Part shown: positions 18,497 through 27,705 of the stretch, in pieces
How the letters are laid out: the number at the start of each line of letters is the position of its first letter
Numbering within the stretch: position 1 is the first letter of the stretch
Assembly (NCBI RefSeq): GCF_010993735.1
Contig: NZ_WQNI01000009.1
Coordinates: forward strand, 1 to 64,000
Direction of reading: 5' to 3'
Source: Chelativorans alearensis
GTDB taxonomy: Bacteria > Pseudomonadota > Alphaproteobacteria > Rhizobiales > Rhizobiaceae
DNA: 64,000 nt
The notes under the pieces: generated by a model
What the model was told of the DNA's origin: nothing
Seen by the model: the letters and a program-made list of their open reading frames with translations, nothing else
Database searches by the model: none
Position numbers and translations under genes: made by a program

Positions 18497-20002
18497 TCAG
18501 CCGATCGGCAGAGCCATGAACCGGTTGGAATTTTCCCGCTCAACCTGCACCAGCACTGCACCGCGGCCCGCGTTGGAGGCCGCCTCGACAGCCGCCTTCA
18601 GGTCTTCCACGGAGCTCACGGGCTGCGAGTTGACCGAACGGATGATGTCGCCCGGTGCCACGCCGACATCCTCGGCCGCGCTGCCCGGCTCGACATCGGT
18701 CACGACCAGCCCCTCGCCATCCTCGGCCGGAGTGACCGAAAGGCCGAAGTCCGTCGAGGTGACCGAAGGTTCTGAGCTGTCGGGAGCCGCCGCCGCCAGC
18801 TGATCGGTGCTGGGCATCTCGCCGAGTTCCACATCGAGGTTGGTGGCCTCGCCGTTGCGCCACACGGTCACCTCCACTGTCTTACCGGGATCGTACTCGG
18901 CGATGCTGCGGGCCAAATCACGCGGTGAGGCGATGCTCTTGCCGTCAACGGCGACGACCACGTCGCCCGCCCGGATACCGGCCGAGCCCGCCGGCTCGTC
19001 CTTTTTGGCGTCGACGATCAGGGCACCCTTGGCCTCGTCCAGGCCGAGGGATTCGGCGATCTCGTCCGTCACGTCCTGGATCTGCACACCCAGCCAACCG
19101 CGCTCGACGGTGCCATCACGGATCAGTTCCTGGACAACCGAGTTTGCAAGCGAGGCGGGGATGGCGAAGGCAATGCCGACATTGCCGCCGGAGGGCGAGA
19201 AGATGGCCGTGTTGACGCCGACCACCTCGCCCGACAGGTTGAAGGCCGGGCCGCCGGAGTTGCCGCGGTTCACCGCCGCATCGATCTGGATGAAATCGTC
19301 ATAGGGACCAGCGCCGATCTCACGGCCGCGCGCCGAGACGATGCCAGCGGTCACGGTGCCGCCGAGGCCGAAGGGATTGCCCACCGCAACCACCCAGTCG
19401 CCGACACGGACGGCGCCATCGTCGGCAAAGTCCACATAGGTGAACTTGCGGCCGTTTTCCTTGACCTTCAGCACTGCAAGGTCGGTGCGCGCGTCGGTTC
19501 CCACCAGCTCCGCATCGATCTCCGTGCCGTCATCCATGACGACCATATATTCGGAGCCACCCTGGACGACGTGGTTGTTGGTCACCAGGTAGCCATCCTC
19601 GGAGATGAAGAAGCCGGACCCCTGCGCGACGGGACGCTGGCGCAGACGGGGACCGCGACGCTCTGAGCGCCGATCCTCGCGGAACTGGTCGAAGAAGCGC
19701 TTGAGCGGATGGCCGTCGGGCAGGTTTTCCATGCCCGGCATGTCGAAGAAGGGGGAGGAAACCGTTCCCGTCTCCGCCGTCTCGCCCCTGACGCGGACGC
19801 TTACGACGGCCGGGGAGACGACCTCCACCACATCGGCGAAGCTCGGCGCCTGGACAGGCTTATCGAGCTTGACCGGCTCGGCCAGCACCGGCACCGTTCC
19901 CGTGCCTATCGCGCTGAGGCCAACGGCACTGGCGATGGCCACCGAGGCCACCGCACCGATCAGGCGCACGCGCGTTCTTGAAGTGGCTTTGTTTGAACTC
20001 AT
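18497..20002 (-). CDS. degP: Periplasmic DegP/HtrA-type serine protease (Do family)
   Basis: A 501-aa envelope quality-control protease and chaperone. The signal peptide covers about 1-38 (RVRLIGAVASVAIASAVGLSAIG). The trypsin-like domain contains the catalytic histidine in VTNNHVVQGG, aspartate in DARTDLAVLKV and serine in NRGNSGGPAFNL. Two PDZ domains follow: about 285-375 (RGWLGVQIQDVTDEIAESLG) and 410-500 (DVEPGSAAEDVGVAPGDIIRSV). Start at MSSNKATSRTR, with AAAGGAG 11 bp upstream; the longer open frame lacks a signal peptide at its N-terminus. It sits between the ccm operon and a two-component pair, suggesting regulation by envelope stress. Confidence 0.95.
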   Translation of the reverse strand: MSSNKATSRTRVRLIGAVASVAIASAVGLSAIGTGTVPVLAEPVKLDKPVQAPSFADVVEVVSPAVVSVRVRGETAETGTVSSPFFDMPGMENLPDGHPLKRFFDQFREDRRSERRGPRLRQRPVAQGSGFFISEDGYLVTNNHVVQGGSEYMVVMDDGTEIDAELVGTDARTDLAVLKVKENGRKFTYVDFADDGAVRVGDWVVAVGNPFGLGGTVTAGIVSARGREIGAGPYDDFIQIDAAVNRGNSGGPAFNLSGEVVGVNTAIFSPSGGNVGIAFAIPASLANSVVQELIRDGTVERGWLGVQIQDVTDEIAESLGLDEAKGALIVDAKKDEPAGSAGIRAGDVVVAVDGKSIASPRDLARSIAEYDPGKTVEVTVWRNGEATNLDVELGEMPSTDQLAAAAPDSSEPSVTSTDFGLSVTPAEDGEGLVVTDVEPGSAAEDVGVAPGDIIRSVNSQPVSSVEDLKAAVEAASNAGRGAVLVQVERENSNRFMALPIG

Positions 20003-20157
20003 GTCGGAATTCGCTCCTTTTGCCAATCGAAGCCGCAATGACAGCGGTCTGCTCGGCACACTTTTCGTGCCGGGTTGGTTCGAAGGTAGGAGCATACACC
20101 TTACGGTGCCATTTCCGTGGCATGAAACTTTGGTAATGTTTCGCCGAGCGCGCGGCT

Positions 20158-20619
20158 TCAGTCGCGCTCGTCCAGAACGCTCTTGAGGGCCGCTTCCTCC
20201 TCTGCCGACAAGGTCGCGGCGCGGCGTTCCGTCCGCCGCCGCAGGTTGACGAAGGCGATGAGACCGCCGCCGATGAGGACGAGCACGGGTGTCGCCCAGA
20301 GAAGCGCGTTGCGGGCGCTCAAGCGCGGCTTCAAGAGCACGAACTCGCCATAGCGGGAGACGATGTAAGCCAGCACCTCTTCATCCGTGTCGCCCGCGCG
20401 GATGCGGTCGCGCACGAGAATGCGCAGGTCGCGGGCAAGGTCGGCATTGGAATCGTCGATCGACTGGTTCTGGCACACCATGCAGCGCAATTCGGCCGAA
20501 AGGTCGCGTGCCCGCGCTTCGAGCGCCGGATCGGCGAGCATCTCGTCGGGCTCCACCGCCGCGGCGGGCCAGGCAAGCGCCAGAAGCAGGAGAAGGAGAA
20601 GGAGGACCGTGCGGGTCAC
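20158..20619 (-). CDS. ccmH: Cytochrome c maturation protein CcmH/CycL
   Basis: A 153-aa periplasmic thioreductase subunit that keeps the CxxCH cysteines of apocytochrome c reduced for heme ligation. The active-site motif [20 protein letters not shown] is intact, followed by [12 protein letters not shown] and a C-terminal membrane anchor ([19 protein letters not shown]). An N-terminal signal sequence ([20 protein letters not shown]) is present if translation starts at the GTG at 20619, which overlaps the ccmF stop codon by 4 bp (GTGA). It is last in the ccmI-E-F-H operon. Confidence 0.95.
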   Translation of the reverse strand: MTRTVLLLLLLLLALAWPAAAVEPDEMLADPALEARARDLSAELRCMVCQNQSIDDSNADLARDLRILVRDRIRAGDTDEEVLAYIVSRYGEFVLLKPRLSARNALLWATPVLVLIGGGLIAFVNLRRRTERRAATLSAEEEAALKSVLDERD

Positions 20620-22607
20620 GAAGCCTCCTCGCCGGCGCTGGCGAGTGCGGCCTTGCGGCGGGCCGGTGCGCCGACACGCAATCTGCGGTCGAAGAGGGAG
20701 ATGCCGCCGGCGCCCATCATCACCAGCGCGCCGATCCAGATGAGCGTGACCAGCGGCTTCCACCACATGTGCACGACAAGCCCGCCATTGTTCGTGGCGT
20801 CGCCGATGGACACGTAGAGCTGGCTGAGCCCGATGGTCCTTATGCCGGCCTCGGTGGTCGGCATGCCGCGCGCGGTGTAAAGGCGCTTGGAGGAGATAAG
20901 CTCGCCCAGCCGCAGGCTGTCGGCCCCGGTAAGGACGAAACGGGCGCGATCTTCCGTATAGTTCGGGCCCGTGAACGGCTGCAGCCCCTCAAAACGCAGC
21001 GCGTAACCGCCGATCTCGGCGGTCTGACCGGGCTGCATGGTCAAGATCCGCTCCGTCTCAAGCGTGGTGACGCAGACGACGCCGAGCGTCGTGAGCCCGA
21101 GACCAGCATGGGCCAGCGCTGTTCCGAACATGGAAAGCGGCAGGCCCCTGAACCGGCTGAATGCAGCAGCCGGCCCGACCTTGCCGACGCCGGCCTTGAG
21201 CGCCAGGTCGGTCATCGCGCCGAAGATGAGCCAGAGGCCGAGCCCGATGCCGAGAGCGGCGAAGGCCGAACCACGATTGATGAGGAAAAAGGCCAGAAAC
21301 GCGCTGATGACGGCCGCCGCGAAGGCGAAATGCAGGCGCTGCGCCGCCCCCATCAGATCGCCCCGCTTCCAGGACAGGACGGGGCCGAAGGGAACGGCGG
21401 CAAGCAAAGGCAGGAAGAGCGGTACGAAGGTAAGGTTGAAGAAGGGGGCGCCGACGGAGATCTTCTCCCCCGTCACAGCCTCCAGCACGAGCGGATAGAG
21501 GGTGCCGACCAGCACCGTCGCCGCCGCGGTGGTCAGAAGCAGGTTGTTGAGGACCAGCGCCCCCTCGCGCGAGATCGGGTGGAACAGGCCACCGGGCGCC
21601 AGTGCCGCCGCGCGGAAGGCGAAGAGCGCCAGCGCGCCGCCGATGAAGAGTACCAGAATGGCCAGGATGAAGACGCCGCGGGTCGGGTCGGAGGCAAAGG
21701 CGTGCACCGAGGTCAAAACGCCGGAGCGCACCAGGAACGTGCCGAGAAGCGACAGAGAAAAAGTGAGAATGGCTAGAAGCACCGTCCAGATCTTCAAGGC
21801 CGAGCGCTTTTCCATGACGATCGCCGAGTGCAGGAGCGCAGTGCCCGCCAGCCACGGCATGAAGGAGGCGTTCTCCACCGGATCCCAGAACCAGAACCCG
21901 CCCCAGCCGAGCTCGTAATAGGCCCAGTAGGAGCCCATGGCGATGCCGCCCGTCAGAAACGCCCAGGCGGCCAGCGTCCACGGCCGTACCCAGCGCGCCC
22001 AGGCCGCATCGACACGCCCGTCGATCAGCGCGGCGGCGGCAAATGAGAACGAGATCGAGAAGCCGACATAGCCGAGATAAAGCAGCGGGGGGTGAATGGC
22101 GAGCCCGACATCCTGCAGGATGGGGTTGAGGTCGCGCCCCTCGATGGGCGCCGGCTGCAGGCGGGCGAACGGGTTCGAGGTTAGGAGGATGAAAAGCAGG
22201 AAGGCGCTGGCGATCAGCCCCTGCACGGCCAGCACATTGGCCTTCAGCGTCGGCGGCAGGTTGCGGCCGAAGGCGGCGACCAGCGCGCCGAAGAACGACA
22301 GGATCAGCACCCACAGGAGCATGGAGCCTTCATGGTTGCCCCAGGTTCCGGTGATCTTGAAGAGCAGCGGCTTGGCCGAGTGCGAGTTCTCCCACACGTT
22401 GACGACGGAAAAGTCCGACTGCACATAGGCAAGCATCAGCGCGGCGAAGGCGGCGGCGAGAAGGGCAAGGCCGGTGATGGCGGCGGGCTCACCCACGCGC
22501 ATCAGCGAAAGGCTGCCGATCCGCGCGCCGACAAACGGCACGAAGAACTGCACCAGCGCCAGCGCCAGTGCCAGGACGAGAGCGAAATGGCCGAGCTCGA
22601 CGCTCAT
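20616..22607 (-). CDS. ccmF: Heme lyase subunit CcmF/CycK
   Basis: A 663-aa polytopic inner-membrane protein that attaches heme from holo-CcmE to apocytochrome c together with CcmH and CcmI. It contains the tryptophan-rich WWD-type domain as [19 protein letters not shown] (about 235-255), conserved heme-ligand histidines in [10 protein letters not shown] and in the [15 protein letters not shown] block, and about 14 hydrophobic helices. A large periplasmic loop occupies the C-terminal quarter. Length is family-typical. It lies 10 bp downstream of ccmE and overlaps ccmH by 4 bp, the standard alphaproteobacterial cycHJKL arrangement. Confidence 0.97.
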   Translation of the reverse strand: MSVELGHFALVLALALALVQFFVPFVGARIGSLSLMRVGEPAAITGLALLAAAFAALMLAYVQSDFSVVNVWENSHSAKPLLFKITGTWGNHEGSMLLWVLILSFFGALVAAFGRNLPPTLKANVLAVQGLIASAFLLFILLTSNPFARLQPAPIEGRDLNPILQDVGLAIHPPLLYLGYVGFSISFSFAAAALIDGRVDAAWARWVRPWTLAAWAFLTGGIAMGSYWAYYELGWGGFWFWDPVENASFMPWLAGTALLHSAIVMEKRSALKIWTVLLAILTFSLSLLGTFLVRSGVLTSVHAFASDPTRGVFILAILVLFIGGALALFAFRAAALAPGGLFHPISREGALVLNNLLLTTAAATVLVGTLYPLVLEAVTGEKISVGAPFFNLTFVPLFLPLLAAVPFGPVLSWKRGDLMGAAQRLHFAFAAAVISAFLAFFLINRGSAFAALGIGLGLWLIFGAMTDLALKAGVGKVGPAAAFSRFRGLPLSMFGTALAHAGLGLTTLGVVCVTTLETERILTMQPGQTAEIGGYALRFEGLQPFTGPNYTEDRARFVLTGADSLRLGELISSKRLYTARGMPTTEAGIRTIGLSQLYVSIGDATNNGGLVVHMWWKPLVTLIWIGALVMMGAGGISLFDRRLRVGAPARRKAALASAGEEAS

Positions 22608-22617
22608 GGATACCGCC

Positions 22618-23052
22618 TCATTCTTCCTGCCAAACGCCTCTCTCCTTCAGGCTGTCCGCCACTTCCCTGGGCATATAGGCCTCGTCATGCTTGGCCAGCA
22701 CAGTATCAGCCAGGAGAACGCCGTCCTCTCCGAAGGCGCCTTCCACCACCACCCCCTGCTCCTCGCGGAAGAGGTCCGGCAGGATGCGGTCGTAGACCAC
22801 GGGAACGGTATGCTCGTAGTCGGTGACGGCGAAACGCACGCGCGTCCCCTCGCCGCGCACGATCGAGCCCTTTTCCACCAGCCCGCCAAGGCGGATGCGG
22901 TCGCCGGCGCCGGCGGGCTGCGCCAAGAGATCGACAGGCATGTAAAAATAGGACGTCTGCTGACCGAGCGCATAAAACGTCAGCGCCGCTGCCAGGGCGA
23001 GGAAGCCCATCCCGGAGCCGATCACGGCCAGCCGCTTCTGCTTGCGCGTCAC
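22618..23052 (-). CDS. ccmE: Heme chaperone CcmE/CycJ
   Basis: A 144-aa membrane-anchored periplasmic chaperone that covalently binds heme on a histidine and delivers it to CcmF. The N-terminal anchor is LAVIGSGMGFLALAAALTFYA. The OB-fold contains YFYMPVDLLAQPAGAGDRIRLGGLVEKGS. The heme-binding motif is VLAKHDEAYMP, with the reactive histidine and downstream tyrosine. Stop and start spacing with ccmI (7 bp) and ccmF (10 bp) indicates one operon. Confidence 0.96.
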   Translation of the reverse strand: MTRKQKRLAVIGSGMGFLALAAALTFYALGQQTSYFYMPVDLLAQPAGAGDRIRLGGLVEKGSIVRGEGTRVRFAVTDYEHTVPVVYDRILPDLFREEQGVVVEGAFGEDGVLLADTVLAKHDEAYMPREVADSLKERGVWQEE

Positions 23053-23059
23053 GTCACAC

Positions 23060-24181
23060 CTACTCGTCTTGCGGGACGCCCAGCGTCTCCGCGTATTCCG
23101 TCAATGTCTCGGCTTCCTCGCTGCCGGCGCCGAATGCCGCCAGCGCGCGCTCCAACGCCTCGCTGGCCTCGCCCTTCCTGCCCAGAACGACATAGGAGCG
23201 CAAAAGCCGCCGCCAAGCTTCAATATCGGCCGGGTCCTCGCGCAGCCGCGCATCGAGGCTGGCCACCATTCCTTCTATCATCTCCTGACGCGCTGCGGGC
23301 GTCATCTCCTCAGCTGCAGTGATATCCGCCTCGGAGGGGCCCGGCGCCTCGCCTTCACTGCCGTTGAGGCCGGCGATTGCCTGCCCGGCGACCTCCTTCC
23401 ACGGCGAATCCTCAGGAAGTCCTGCCGCCATCTTCTCCCAGATAGTGCGCGCTTCCGTCGTATTTCCCTCCTGCGCTCGCGCCATGGCGATGAAGAAGCG
23501 TGCACGAGGATTGGTCGCGTCGATCTCAAGCGCCCGTTCGAACGCCGCCTCCGCCTCCGCGGTGACGATACCGCCCGCTTCGCCCACCAGGGCCTCACCG
23601 AGAGCCGCCTCGCGCGCCGCGCTCGGTCCGGTGAGCGCGATCGTCTTGCGGTAGGCCGCCGCCGCATCGCCGTAGCGCCCCAGCCGCGTATAGATCGGCG
23701 CCAAGACCTCCCACCCCCGGGCATCCTGCGGATTGTCCGCGAGATGAGCCTCCGCGCGGGCGACCAACTCGTCGATCGAAGCCTGCGAGGGATCGACCGT
23801 CAGCCGCGCCTGCAGGGGAAGGGCAGGCATGCCCGGCGAGCCGAGGAATGCATAGAGGCCCCAGCTCACCAACGGCACCGCCAGCACGGCCGCCGCTGCG
23901 ATGGTGCGGGCCGAGCGCCCGCCTCCTGCGGCGGCATCGTCCTTCCCAGTCTCGCTCAAGCGCAGGATGCGGCGCCCGATCTCGGCGCGCGCCTCGGCCG
24001 CGTCGGCCTTGGAAATCAGCCCGCGCCCGACCTCCTGCTCAAGCTCGGCAAGCTGGTCGCGATAGACGGCAAGGTCGTGCTCCATGCCCGCGCGCTGGTC
24101 CCCGCGCCGGCGCAGGAAGGGCAGCATCACCGCCAACGAGGCGATGAGCGTCAGAAGCGCGGCTAGAACCCAGAACAACAT
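23060..24181 (-). CDS. ccmI: Cytochrome c biogenesis protein CcmI/CycH
   Basis: A 373-aa apocytochrome c chaperone. Two N-terminal membrane helices (MLFWVLAALLTLIASLAVML and AIAAAAVLAVPLVSWGLYAFLG) flank a cytoplasmic leucine-zipper-like loop rich in E/A/R. The periplasmic part has tetratricopeptide repeats (for example GWEVLAPIYTRLGRYGDAAAAYRK and ALEIDATNPRARFFIAMA) that hold the C-terminus of apocytochrome. It is the first gene of the ccmI-E-F-H operon. The 82-bp upstream gap probably carries the promoter. Confidence 0.94.
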   Translation of the reverse strand: MLFWVLAALLTLIASLAVMLPFLRRRGDQRAGMEHDLAVYRDQLAELEQEVGRGLISKADAAEARAEIGRRILRLSETGKDDAAAGGGRSARTIAAAAVLAVPLVSWGLYAFLGSPGMPALPLQARLTVDPSQASIDELVARAEAHLADNPQDARGWEVLAPIYTRLGRYGDAAAAYRKTIALTGPSAAREAALGEALVGEAGGIVTAEAEAAFERALEIDATNPRARFFIAMARAQEGNTTEARTIWEKMAAGLPEDSPWKEVAGQAIAGLNGSEGEAPGPSEADITAAEEMTPAARQEMIEGMVASLDARLREDPADIEAWRRLLRSYVVLGRKGEASEALERALAAFGAGSEEAETLTEYAETLGVPQDE

Positions 24182-24263
24182 GTCTGTTCAAATATCCGTC
24201 ACGCCGGGCGGTGCCAACTCCCTCGGCATGCGGCCTTTTGGCATGACCGGAGCCTTGCTGGTG

Positions 24264-24689
24264 TCAGTTGAGCAACGTCCAGCTTCCATCGGGATTGCGG
24301 CAGGCGGTGCCACGCACCGAGCGCGCCGATCCGCCCGCGTTCACCACGTGCGAATAGGGCCGGCAATCCTGCGAGCCCACGCGATAGGGCTGTGCCGCGG
24401 TCACCGTGCCGCCGTGGCCGGTCTTCTCGTCGCGCCAGGCCACCGGCTCGCCGGCAGGCGCCGATTCGAGCGCCCGGTACTCGGCATTGACAGCCTCAAG
24501 CCGCTCGCGCCGCGATAATTCGGCGCCTGCGCTCGCCACCAACCCGCCACCGACGATCCCGGCGACCGGCTCGCCGGAACCAGCGCCGATGGAGCGGGTG
24601 AGCCGCGCATCGGCGGTTCCGGGCAAGCCACCCATGGCGCAGCCCGAAAGCGCAAAAATTGCAAACATGACAAACGCCGGGAATTTCAT
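24264..24689 (-). CDS. Outer-membrane lipoprotein, 17-kDa-surface-antigen-like
   Basis: A 141-aa lipoprotein with signal peptide MKFPAFVMFAIFALSG and lipobox LSGC, so cysteine 17 is probably lipidated. A glycine-rich stretch (GSGEPVAGIVGGGLVAS) resembles the glycine-zipper segment of rickettsial 17-kDa antigen-type proteins. The C-terminal half (YRVGSQDCRPYSHVVNAGGSARSVRGTACRNPDGSW) is the RT0821/Lpp0805-type surface-antigen domain with two cysteines. It is monocistronic. About 180 bp upstream, containing two strong hairpins, separates it from feuQ. Start chosen at the lipoprotein signal rather than the ATG 30 bp earlier. Confidence 0.8.
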   Translation of the reverse strand: MKFPAFVMFAIFALSGCAMGGLPGTADARLTRSIGAGSGEPVAGIVGGGLVASAGAELSRRERLEAVNAEYRALESAPAGEPVAWRDEKTGHGGTVTAAQPYRVGSQDCRPYSHVVNAGGSARSVRGTACRNPDGSWTLLN

Positions 24690-24791
24690 CGCCGCATCAA
24701 GCCCTTCAACCCGCTCCACAAAAAGCGCCGTCGCCTATAGACCATGTTTGACGGAATTTTGTCCACCTTCCCGCCTTCCCAGTGGTCTGAC

Positions 24792-24818
24792 CCAAACAGA
24801 TGGTACCCATCTGTTTGG
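24792..24818. repeat. Perfect hairpin 1 of a twin pair
   Basis: CCAAACAGATGG - TAC - CCATCTGTTTGG: 12-bp perfect arms with a 3-nt centre. It shares the core ACAGATGG/CCATCTGT with a second hairpin 43 bp away. It lies between the feuQ stop and the lipoprotein start. No run of T follows on either strand, so it is not a classical terminator. Confidence 0.8.
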
Positions 24819-24860
24819 AGAAATCAGCCCACAAGCTATTAATCTGGTGGGGCGATTTGC

Positions 24861-24887
24861 CCTGACAGATGGGGACCATCTGTCAGG
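24861..24887. repeat. Perfect hairpin 2 of a twin pair
   Basis: CCTGACAGATGG - GGA - CCATCTGTCAGG: 12-bp perfect arms, 3-nt centre. The outer four bases differ from hairpin 1 in both arms in a compensated way, so pairing is conserved although the sequence is not. It lies 15 bp beyond the feuQ stop codon. Confidence 0.8.
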
Positions 24888-24902
24888 ATCGCACCACTAG
24901 CC

Positions 24903-26330
24903 TCACGCGCTCAAAAGCGTCACTTCCGCTCTCAAGCCGCCAAGCTGCGAGCGTTCCAGCGAAAGCCCGCCACCGTACTCCTCCACCAGATCGGCGACAA
25001 TCGCCAGGCCGAGCCCGGTTCCCGGCTTGGTTTCATCGAGCCGCCTTCCCCGCTTCAGCGCCTGCCGCGCCTGGTCTTCCGGTATCCCCGGTCCGTCATC
25101 CTCGACGACGATGCGGAAGCTGCGCTCTTCGCCCTCCTCTTGCGGCGGATGGAGCGACAGCGCGACGCGGCCGCGCGCCCATTTCATCGCGTTTTCCAGG
25201 AGGTTGCCGGTGATCTCCTCAAGGTCCTCCCGCTCGCCGGCGAACACCACGGCTTCCTCCGGCAGGCGAACCGTCAGCTTTTTCTCGGGATTGAGCTTCT
25301 CCGTTACCCGCACCATACGCTCCAGCGTCTCGTTCACCGGGCTGCGTTGGGCGAGTGCGCTGCGCTGGGCAGCAGCGCGGGCGCGCAGGAGATAGTGGTC
25401 AATCTGCTGCTGCATGGCCGAAGCCTGGGTGGAAATCAGCGTCCCCTGCCCACCGCCCATGGCGCGGCCCTCGTTCATCAACACCGCCAGCGGCGTCTTC
25501 AATGAGTGGGCGAGATTGCCCACCTGCTTGCGCGAGCGCTCGATGATACGGCGGTTGCTCTCGATCAGCGCATTGGTTTCATCCGCCAGCGGTGCGATCT
25601 CCCCGGGAAAAGGTCCGGAGAGCCGCTCCGCAGTACCGGCGCGTATATTGGCGAGCGCCCGGCGGATTCCCTGCAGCGGCCTGAGCGCAATCAGGATAGC
25701 GAAGGCGTTGATCGCCACCATGCCTAGCCCGAAAATGGCCAGATAGACAAAAAGCCGCCGCGCGAAATCGTCGATCTCCCGCTCCAATTCGCTGCGGTTG
25801 CCCATGACGCGGAAGCGGGCTATGCGGTCGGCCTCGTCGAGCACGATCTCCGCCTCCAGCACCTGGATATCGTCCCCACCCGGCCCTTTCGCCAGATAGC
25901 TGCGCTGAAATTCGCGGTTGAAGGGCACGACGTTCTGCGCCGGCGAAGGCACGCTCCCCACCAGCGACGGCGAACGCAGCAGATTGCGCAGAGCCTCGGA
26001 CGCCGGCTCGACGGACCAGTACCAGCCCGATAGCGGTTCGGAAAAGCGTAGGTCCCCGAGGTTCGGACTGCCCACCAGGCTGCCCGCCCCGGACGCGCTC
26101 ACCGAGGCGATCAGGTTGAAAAGATGGGCGGAGAGAACCTCCTCGAAGCCGCGGTTGCTGACCTGCCGGAACAACGTCGAGATCACGGTGGCGATAACCA
26201 CCAGCGCGATGATGGCCCAAATGGAGGAGAAGGCGACGACGCGAAAGGTCACCATCCGCGGCAGCCGCCGAAGCCGCGACAAAAACGCCACCTTAGGCGA
26301 TTTCACCCTTCGCTCAGCCCGTTCAGGCAT
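24903..26330 (-). CDS. feuQ: Sensor histidine kinase, FeuQ-type
   Basis: A 475-aa inner-membrane kinase. TM1 is VVAFSSIWAIIALVVIATVIST, a periplasmic region of about 130 aa follows, and TM2 is LFVYLAIFGLGMVAINAFAILIAL, with a HAMP segment after it. The H-box is GNLAHSLKTPLAVLMNEGRAM, with NLLENAMKWARG, DDGPGIPE and GTGLGLAIV in the ATPase domain. Its start overlaps the end of the regulator gene by 8 bp (ATGCCTGA). In rhizobia FeuQ works with FeuP to activate cyclic-glucan export (ndvA) in hypo-osmotic conditions. In R. leguminosarum the pair was linked to iron uptake. Symbol assigned from the partner's strong FeuP likeness. Confidence 0.8.
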   Translation of the reverse strand: MPERAERRVKSPKVAFLSRLRRLPRMVTFRVVAFSSIWAIIALVVIATVISTLFRQVSNRGFEEVLSAHLFNLIASVSASGAGSLVGSPNLGDLRFSEPLSGWYWSVEPASEALRNLLRSPSLVGSVPSPAQNVVPFNREFQRSYLAKGPGGDDIQVLEAEIVLDEADRIARFRVMGNRSELEREIDDFARRLFVYLAIFGLGMVAINAFAILIALRPLQGIRRALANIRAGTAERLSGPFPGEIAPLADETNALIESNRRIIERSRKQVGNLAHSLKTPLAVLMNEGRAMGGGQGTLISTQASAMQQQIDHYLLRARAAAQRSALAQRSPVNETLERMVRVTEKLNPEKKLTVRLPEEAVVFAGEREDLEEITGNLLENAMKWARGRVALSLHPPQEEGEERSFRIVVEDDGPGIPEDQARQALKRGRRLDETKPGTGLGLAIVADLVEEYGGGLSLERSQLGGLRAEVTLLSA

Positions 26331-26988
26331 TCGGCTCGCGCAAGCGGTAGCCCATTCCCCGGACGGTCTCGATGAGGTCCGAACCCAGCTTCTTACGCAG
26401 ACGTCCCACAAACACTTCTATCGTGTTGGAATCACGATCGAAATCCTGATCGTACAAATGCTCGACCAGCTCGGTGCGCGAGACTACCGAGCCCTTGTGG
26501 TGCATGAGATAGGCGAGCATCCGGTACTCGTGCGAGGTCAACTTCAGCGGCACCCCGTCCACATCGGCCTTGGAGGCCTTGGTGTCGAGCCTTAGCGGTC
26601 CGCAGAAAAGCTCCGGCGAGGCATGCCCCGCCGCGCGGCGGATGAGCGCGCGCAGGCGCGCCAGGATTTCTTCCATGTGGAAGGGCTTTGTCACGTAGTC
26701 GTCGGCGCCCGCGTCGATGCCGGAGACCTTGTCGCTCCAGCGGTCGCGCGCCGTCAGGATGAGCACGGGCATCTTGCGCCCATCCTGGCGCCAGCGTTCC
26801 AGCACGCTGATGCCATCCATCTGCGGCAGGCCGATGTCGAGCACCGCGGCGTCATAGGGCTCCGTATCACCGAGAAAATGCCCCTCCTCGCCATCGAAGG
26901 CGCGGTCCACCACATAGCCGGCATCCTCCAGCGCACTTGAGATCTGCCGGTTCAGGTCCTTGTCGTCCTCGACAACGAGTATGCGCAT
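26323..26988 (-). CDS. feuP: Response regulator, FeuP-type (OmpR family)
   Basis: A 221-aa transcription factor. The receiver has MRILVVEDDKDLNRQ, the phospho-acceptor in YDAAVLDIGLPQMDGISVLE, the threonine in LILTARDRWSDKV and the lysine in VTKPFHMEEILARLRALIRR. The winged helix includes LKLTSHEYRMLAYLMHHKG and SNTIEVFVGRLRKKLG. The DRAFDGEEGHFLGDTEPYDA stretch and the RRAAGHASPEL linker are characteristic of rhizobial FeuP. Start at MRILVV; the longer frame upstream is not supported. Preceded by 69 bp and the small periplasmic gene, all in one direction, so the three may be co-transcribed. Confidence 0.85.
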   Translation of the reverse strand: MRILVVEDDKDLNRQISSALEDAGYVVDRAFDGEEGHFLGDTEPYDAAVLDIGLPQMDGISVLERWRQDGRKMPVLILTARDRWSDKVSGIDAGADDYVTKPFHMEEILARLRALIRRAAGHASPELFCGPLRLDTKASKADVDGVPLKLTSHEYRMLAYLMHHKGSVVSRTELVEHLYDQDFDRDSNTIEVFVGRLRKKLGSDLIETVRGMGYRLREPNA

Positions 26989-27057
26989 GGTCGCTCGCTC
27001 CAGACAGAAAATCGGTGAACAGGATAGCCGATCCGCCGGAAACATCACCCCTGATTT

Positions 27058-27348
27058 TTATTGTGCCGGAACGGTGAACTCCGCGCGCCGCGGCCTTCCG
27101 CCGTCCTTGCCAGGCACCAGGACCACGATCCTGCAGACGGTTTGACCGCCGCGCGATTCCTCCGAGGCTTTCGCCAGTGTACCCCCCTGTTCGGCGGCGA
27201 TCCGCTGGCCGATGGCATAGCAATCCGCGCCCTGGGCGAGGAGCATCGGCTTCCCGGCCTGCTCTTGGCCGGATGCACCCGTGGCAACGAACGCCACCGC
27301 CAGCGCGGCCGATGCGGTCAGAATGGATATGGAGCGAAGCTGTTTCAT
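27058..27348 (-). CDS. Small secreted protein upstream of feuPQ (PepSY-like)
   Basis: A 96-aa exported protein with an N-terminal signal peptide (SISILTASAALAVAFVATGASG). The mature part of about 67 aa has two cysteines (GADCYAIGQRIAAEQGG and GGQTVCRIVVLVPG) that could form a disulfide. The helix-then-strand pattern resembles a single PepSY domain, a fold often encoded beside and inhibiting feuPQ-type systems in rhizobia. By position it may be a periplasmic modulator of FeuQ; this is inference. Confidence 0.65.
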   Translation of the reverse strand: MKQLRSISILTASAALAVAFVATGASGQEQAGKPMLLAQGADCYAIGQRIAAEQGGTLAKASEESRGGQTVCRIVVLVPGKDGGRPRRAEFTVPAQ

Positions 27349-27423
27349 GCTGCCGTGTCTAGCTCACCAGGGCTGAACGGAGAATGAACAATGAAAGCGC
27401 GCCGATGCCAAGGTCGCAATTTT

Positions 27424-27461
27424 GGGCCGCATGCGCGGGAAGGTCCCCGCGCATGCGGCCC
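27424..27461. terminator. Strong hairpin at the end of the GTA cluster
   Basis: A 16-bp perfect GC-rich stem (GGGCCGCATGCGCGGG and its complement) with a 6-nt loop. It begins 6 bp after the stop of the holin-like gene, the last gene of the cluster. No T-run follows on the minus strand, so it may act as a factor-dependent terminator or 3'-end stabiliser. Confidence 0.6.
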
Positions 27462-27466
27462 AGGCA

Positions 27467-27673
27467 TCAGTTGATGCGGCGGTCGGCCGCCAGCCGGCCG
27501 AAAATCGCCAGCAGGCCGGATATGGCGGTGATCGCCTGCAGCAGCGTCTCCACCAGCGCCTGATTGTCGACCTCCTCGACAGGCATCCCCAAGAGACCGC
27601 CCGTACCGGCGACGACGGTCACCACGGACGCCCAGATGGTGCGCGACAGATACCAGGGTTTCGTTTCGTTCAT
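27467..27673 (-). CDS. Small holin-like membrane protein
   Basis: A 68-aa peptide, MNETKPWYLSRTIWASVV at the start. It has two hydrophobic stretches (TIWASVVTVVAGTGGLLGM and LLQAITAISGLLAIFG) and a basic C-terminus (RLAADRRIN). This layout (KPWxxSRTIW near the N-terminus, two helices, charged tail) is common in small phage proteins of alphaproteobacteria predicted as holins, which permeabilise the inner membrane for lysis. A good AAAGGAG lies 7 bp before the ATG. It is the last gene of the GTA-like cluster, 32 bp after the tip protein. Confidence 0.65.
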   Translation of the reverse strand: MNETKPWYLSRTIWASVVTVVAGTGGLLGMPVEEVDNQALVETLLQAITAISGLLAIFGRLAADRRIN

Positions 27674-27705
27674 AGCAAACTCCTTTCCAGCTGATCCTTA
27701 CTTCC

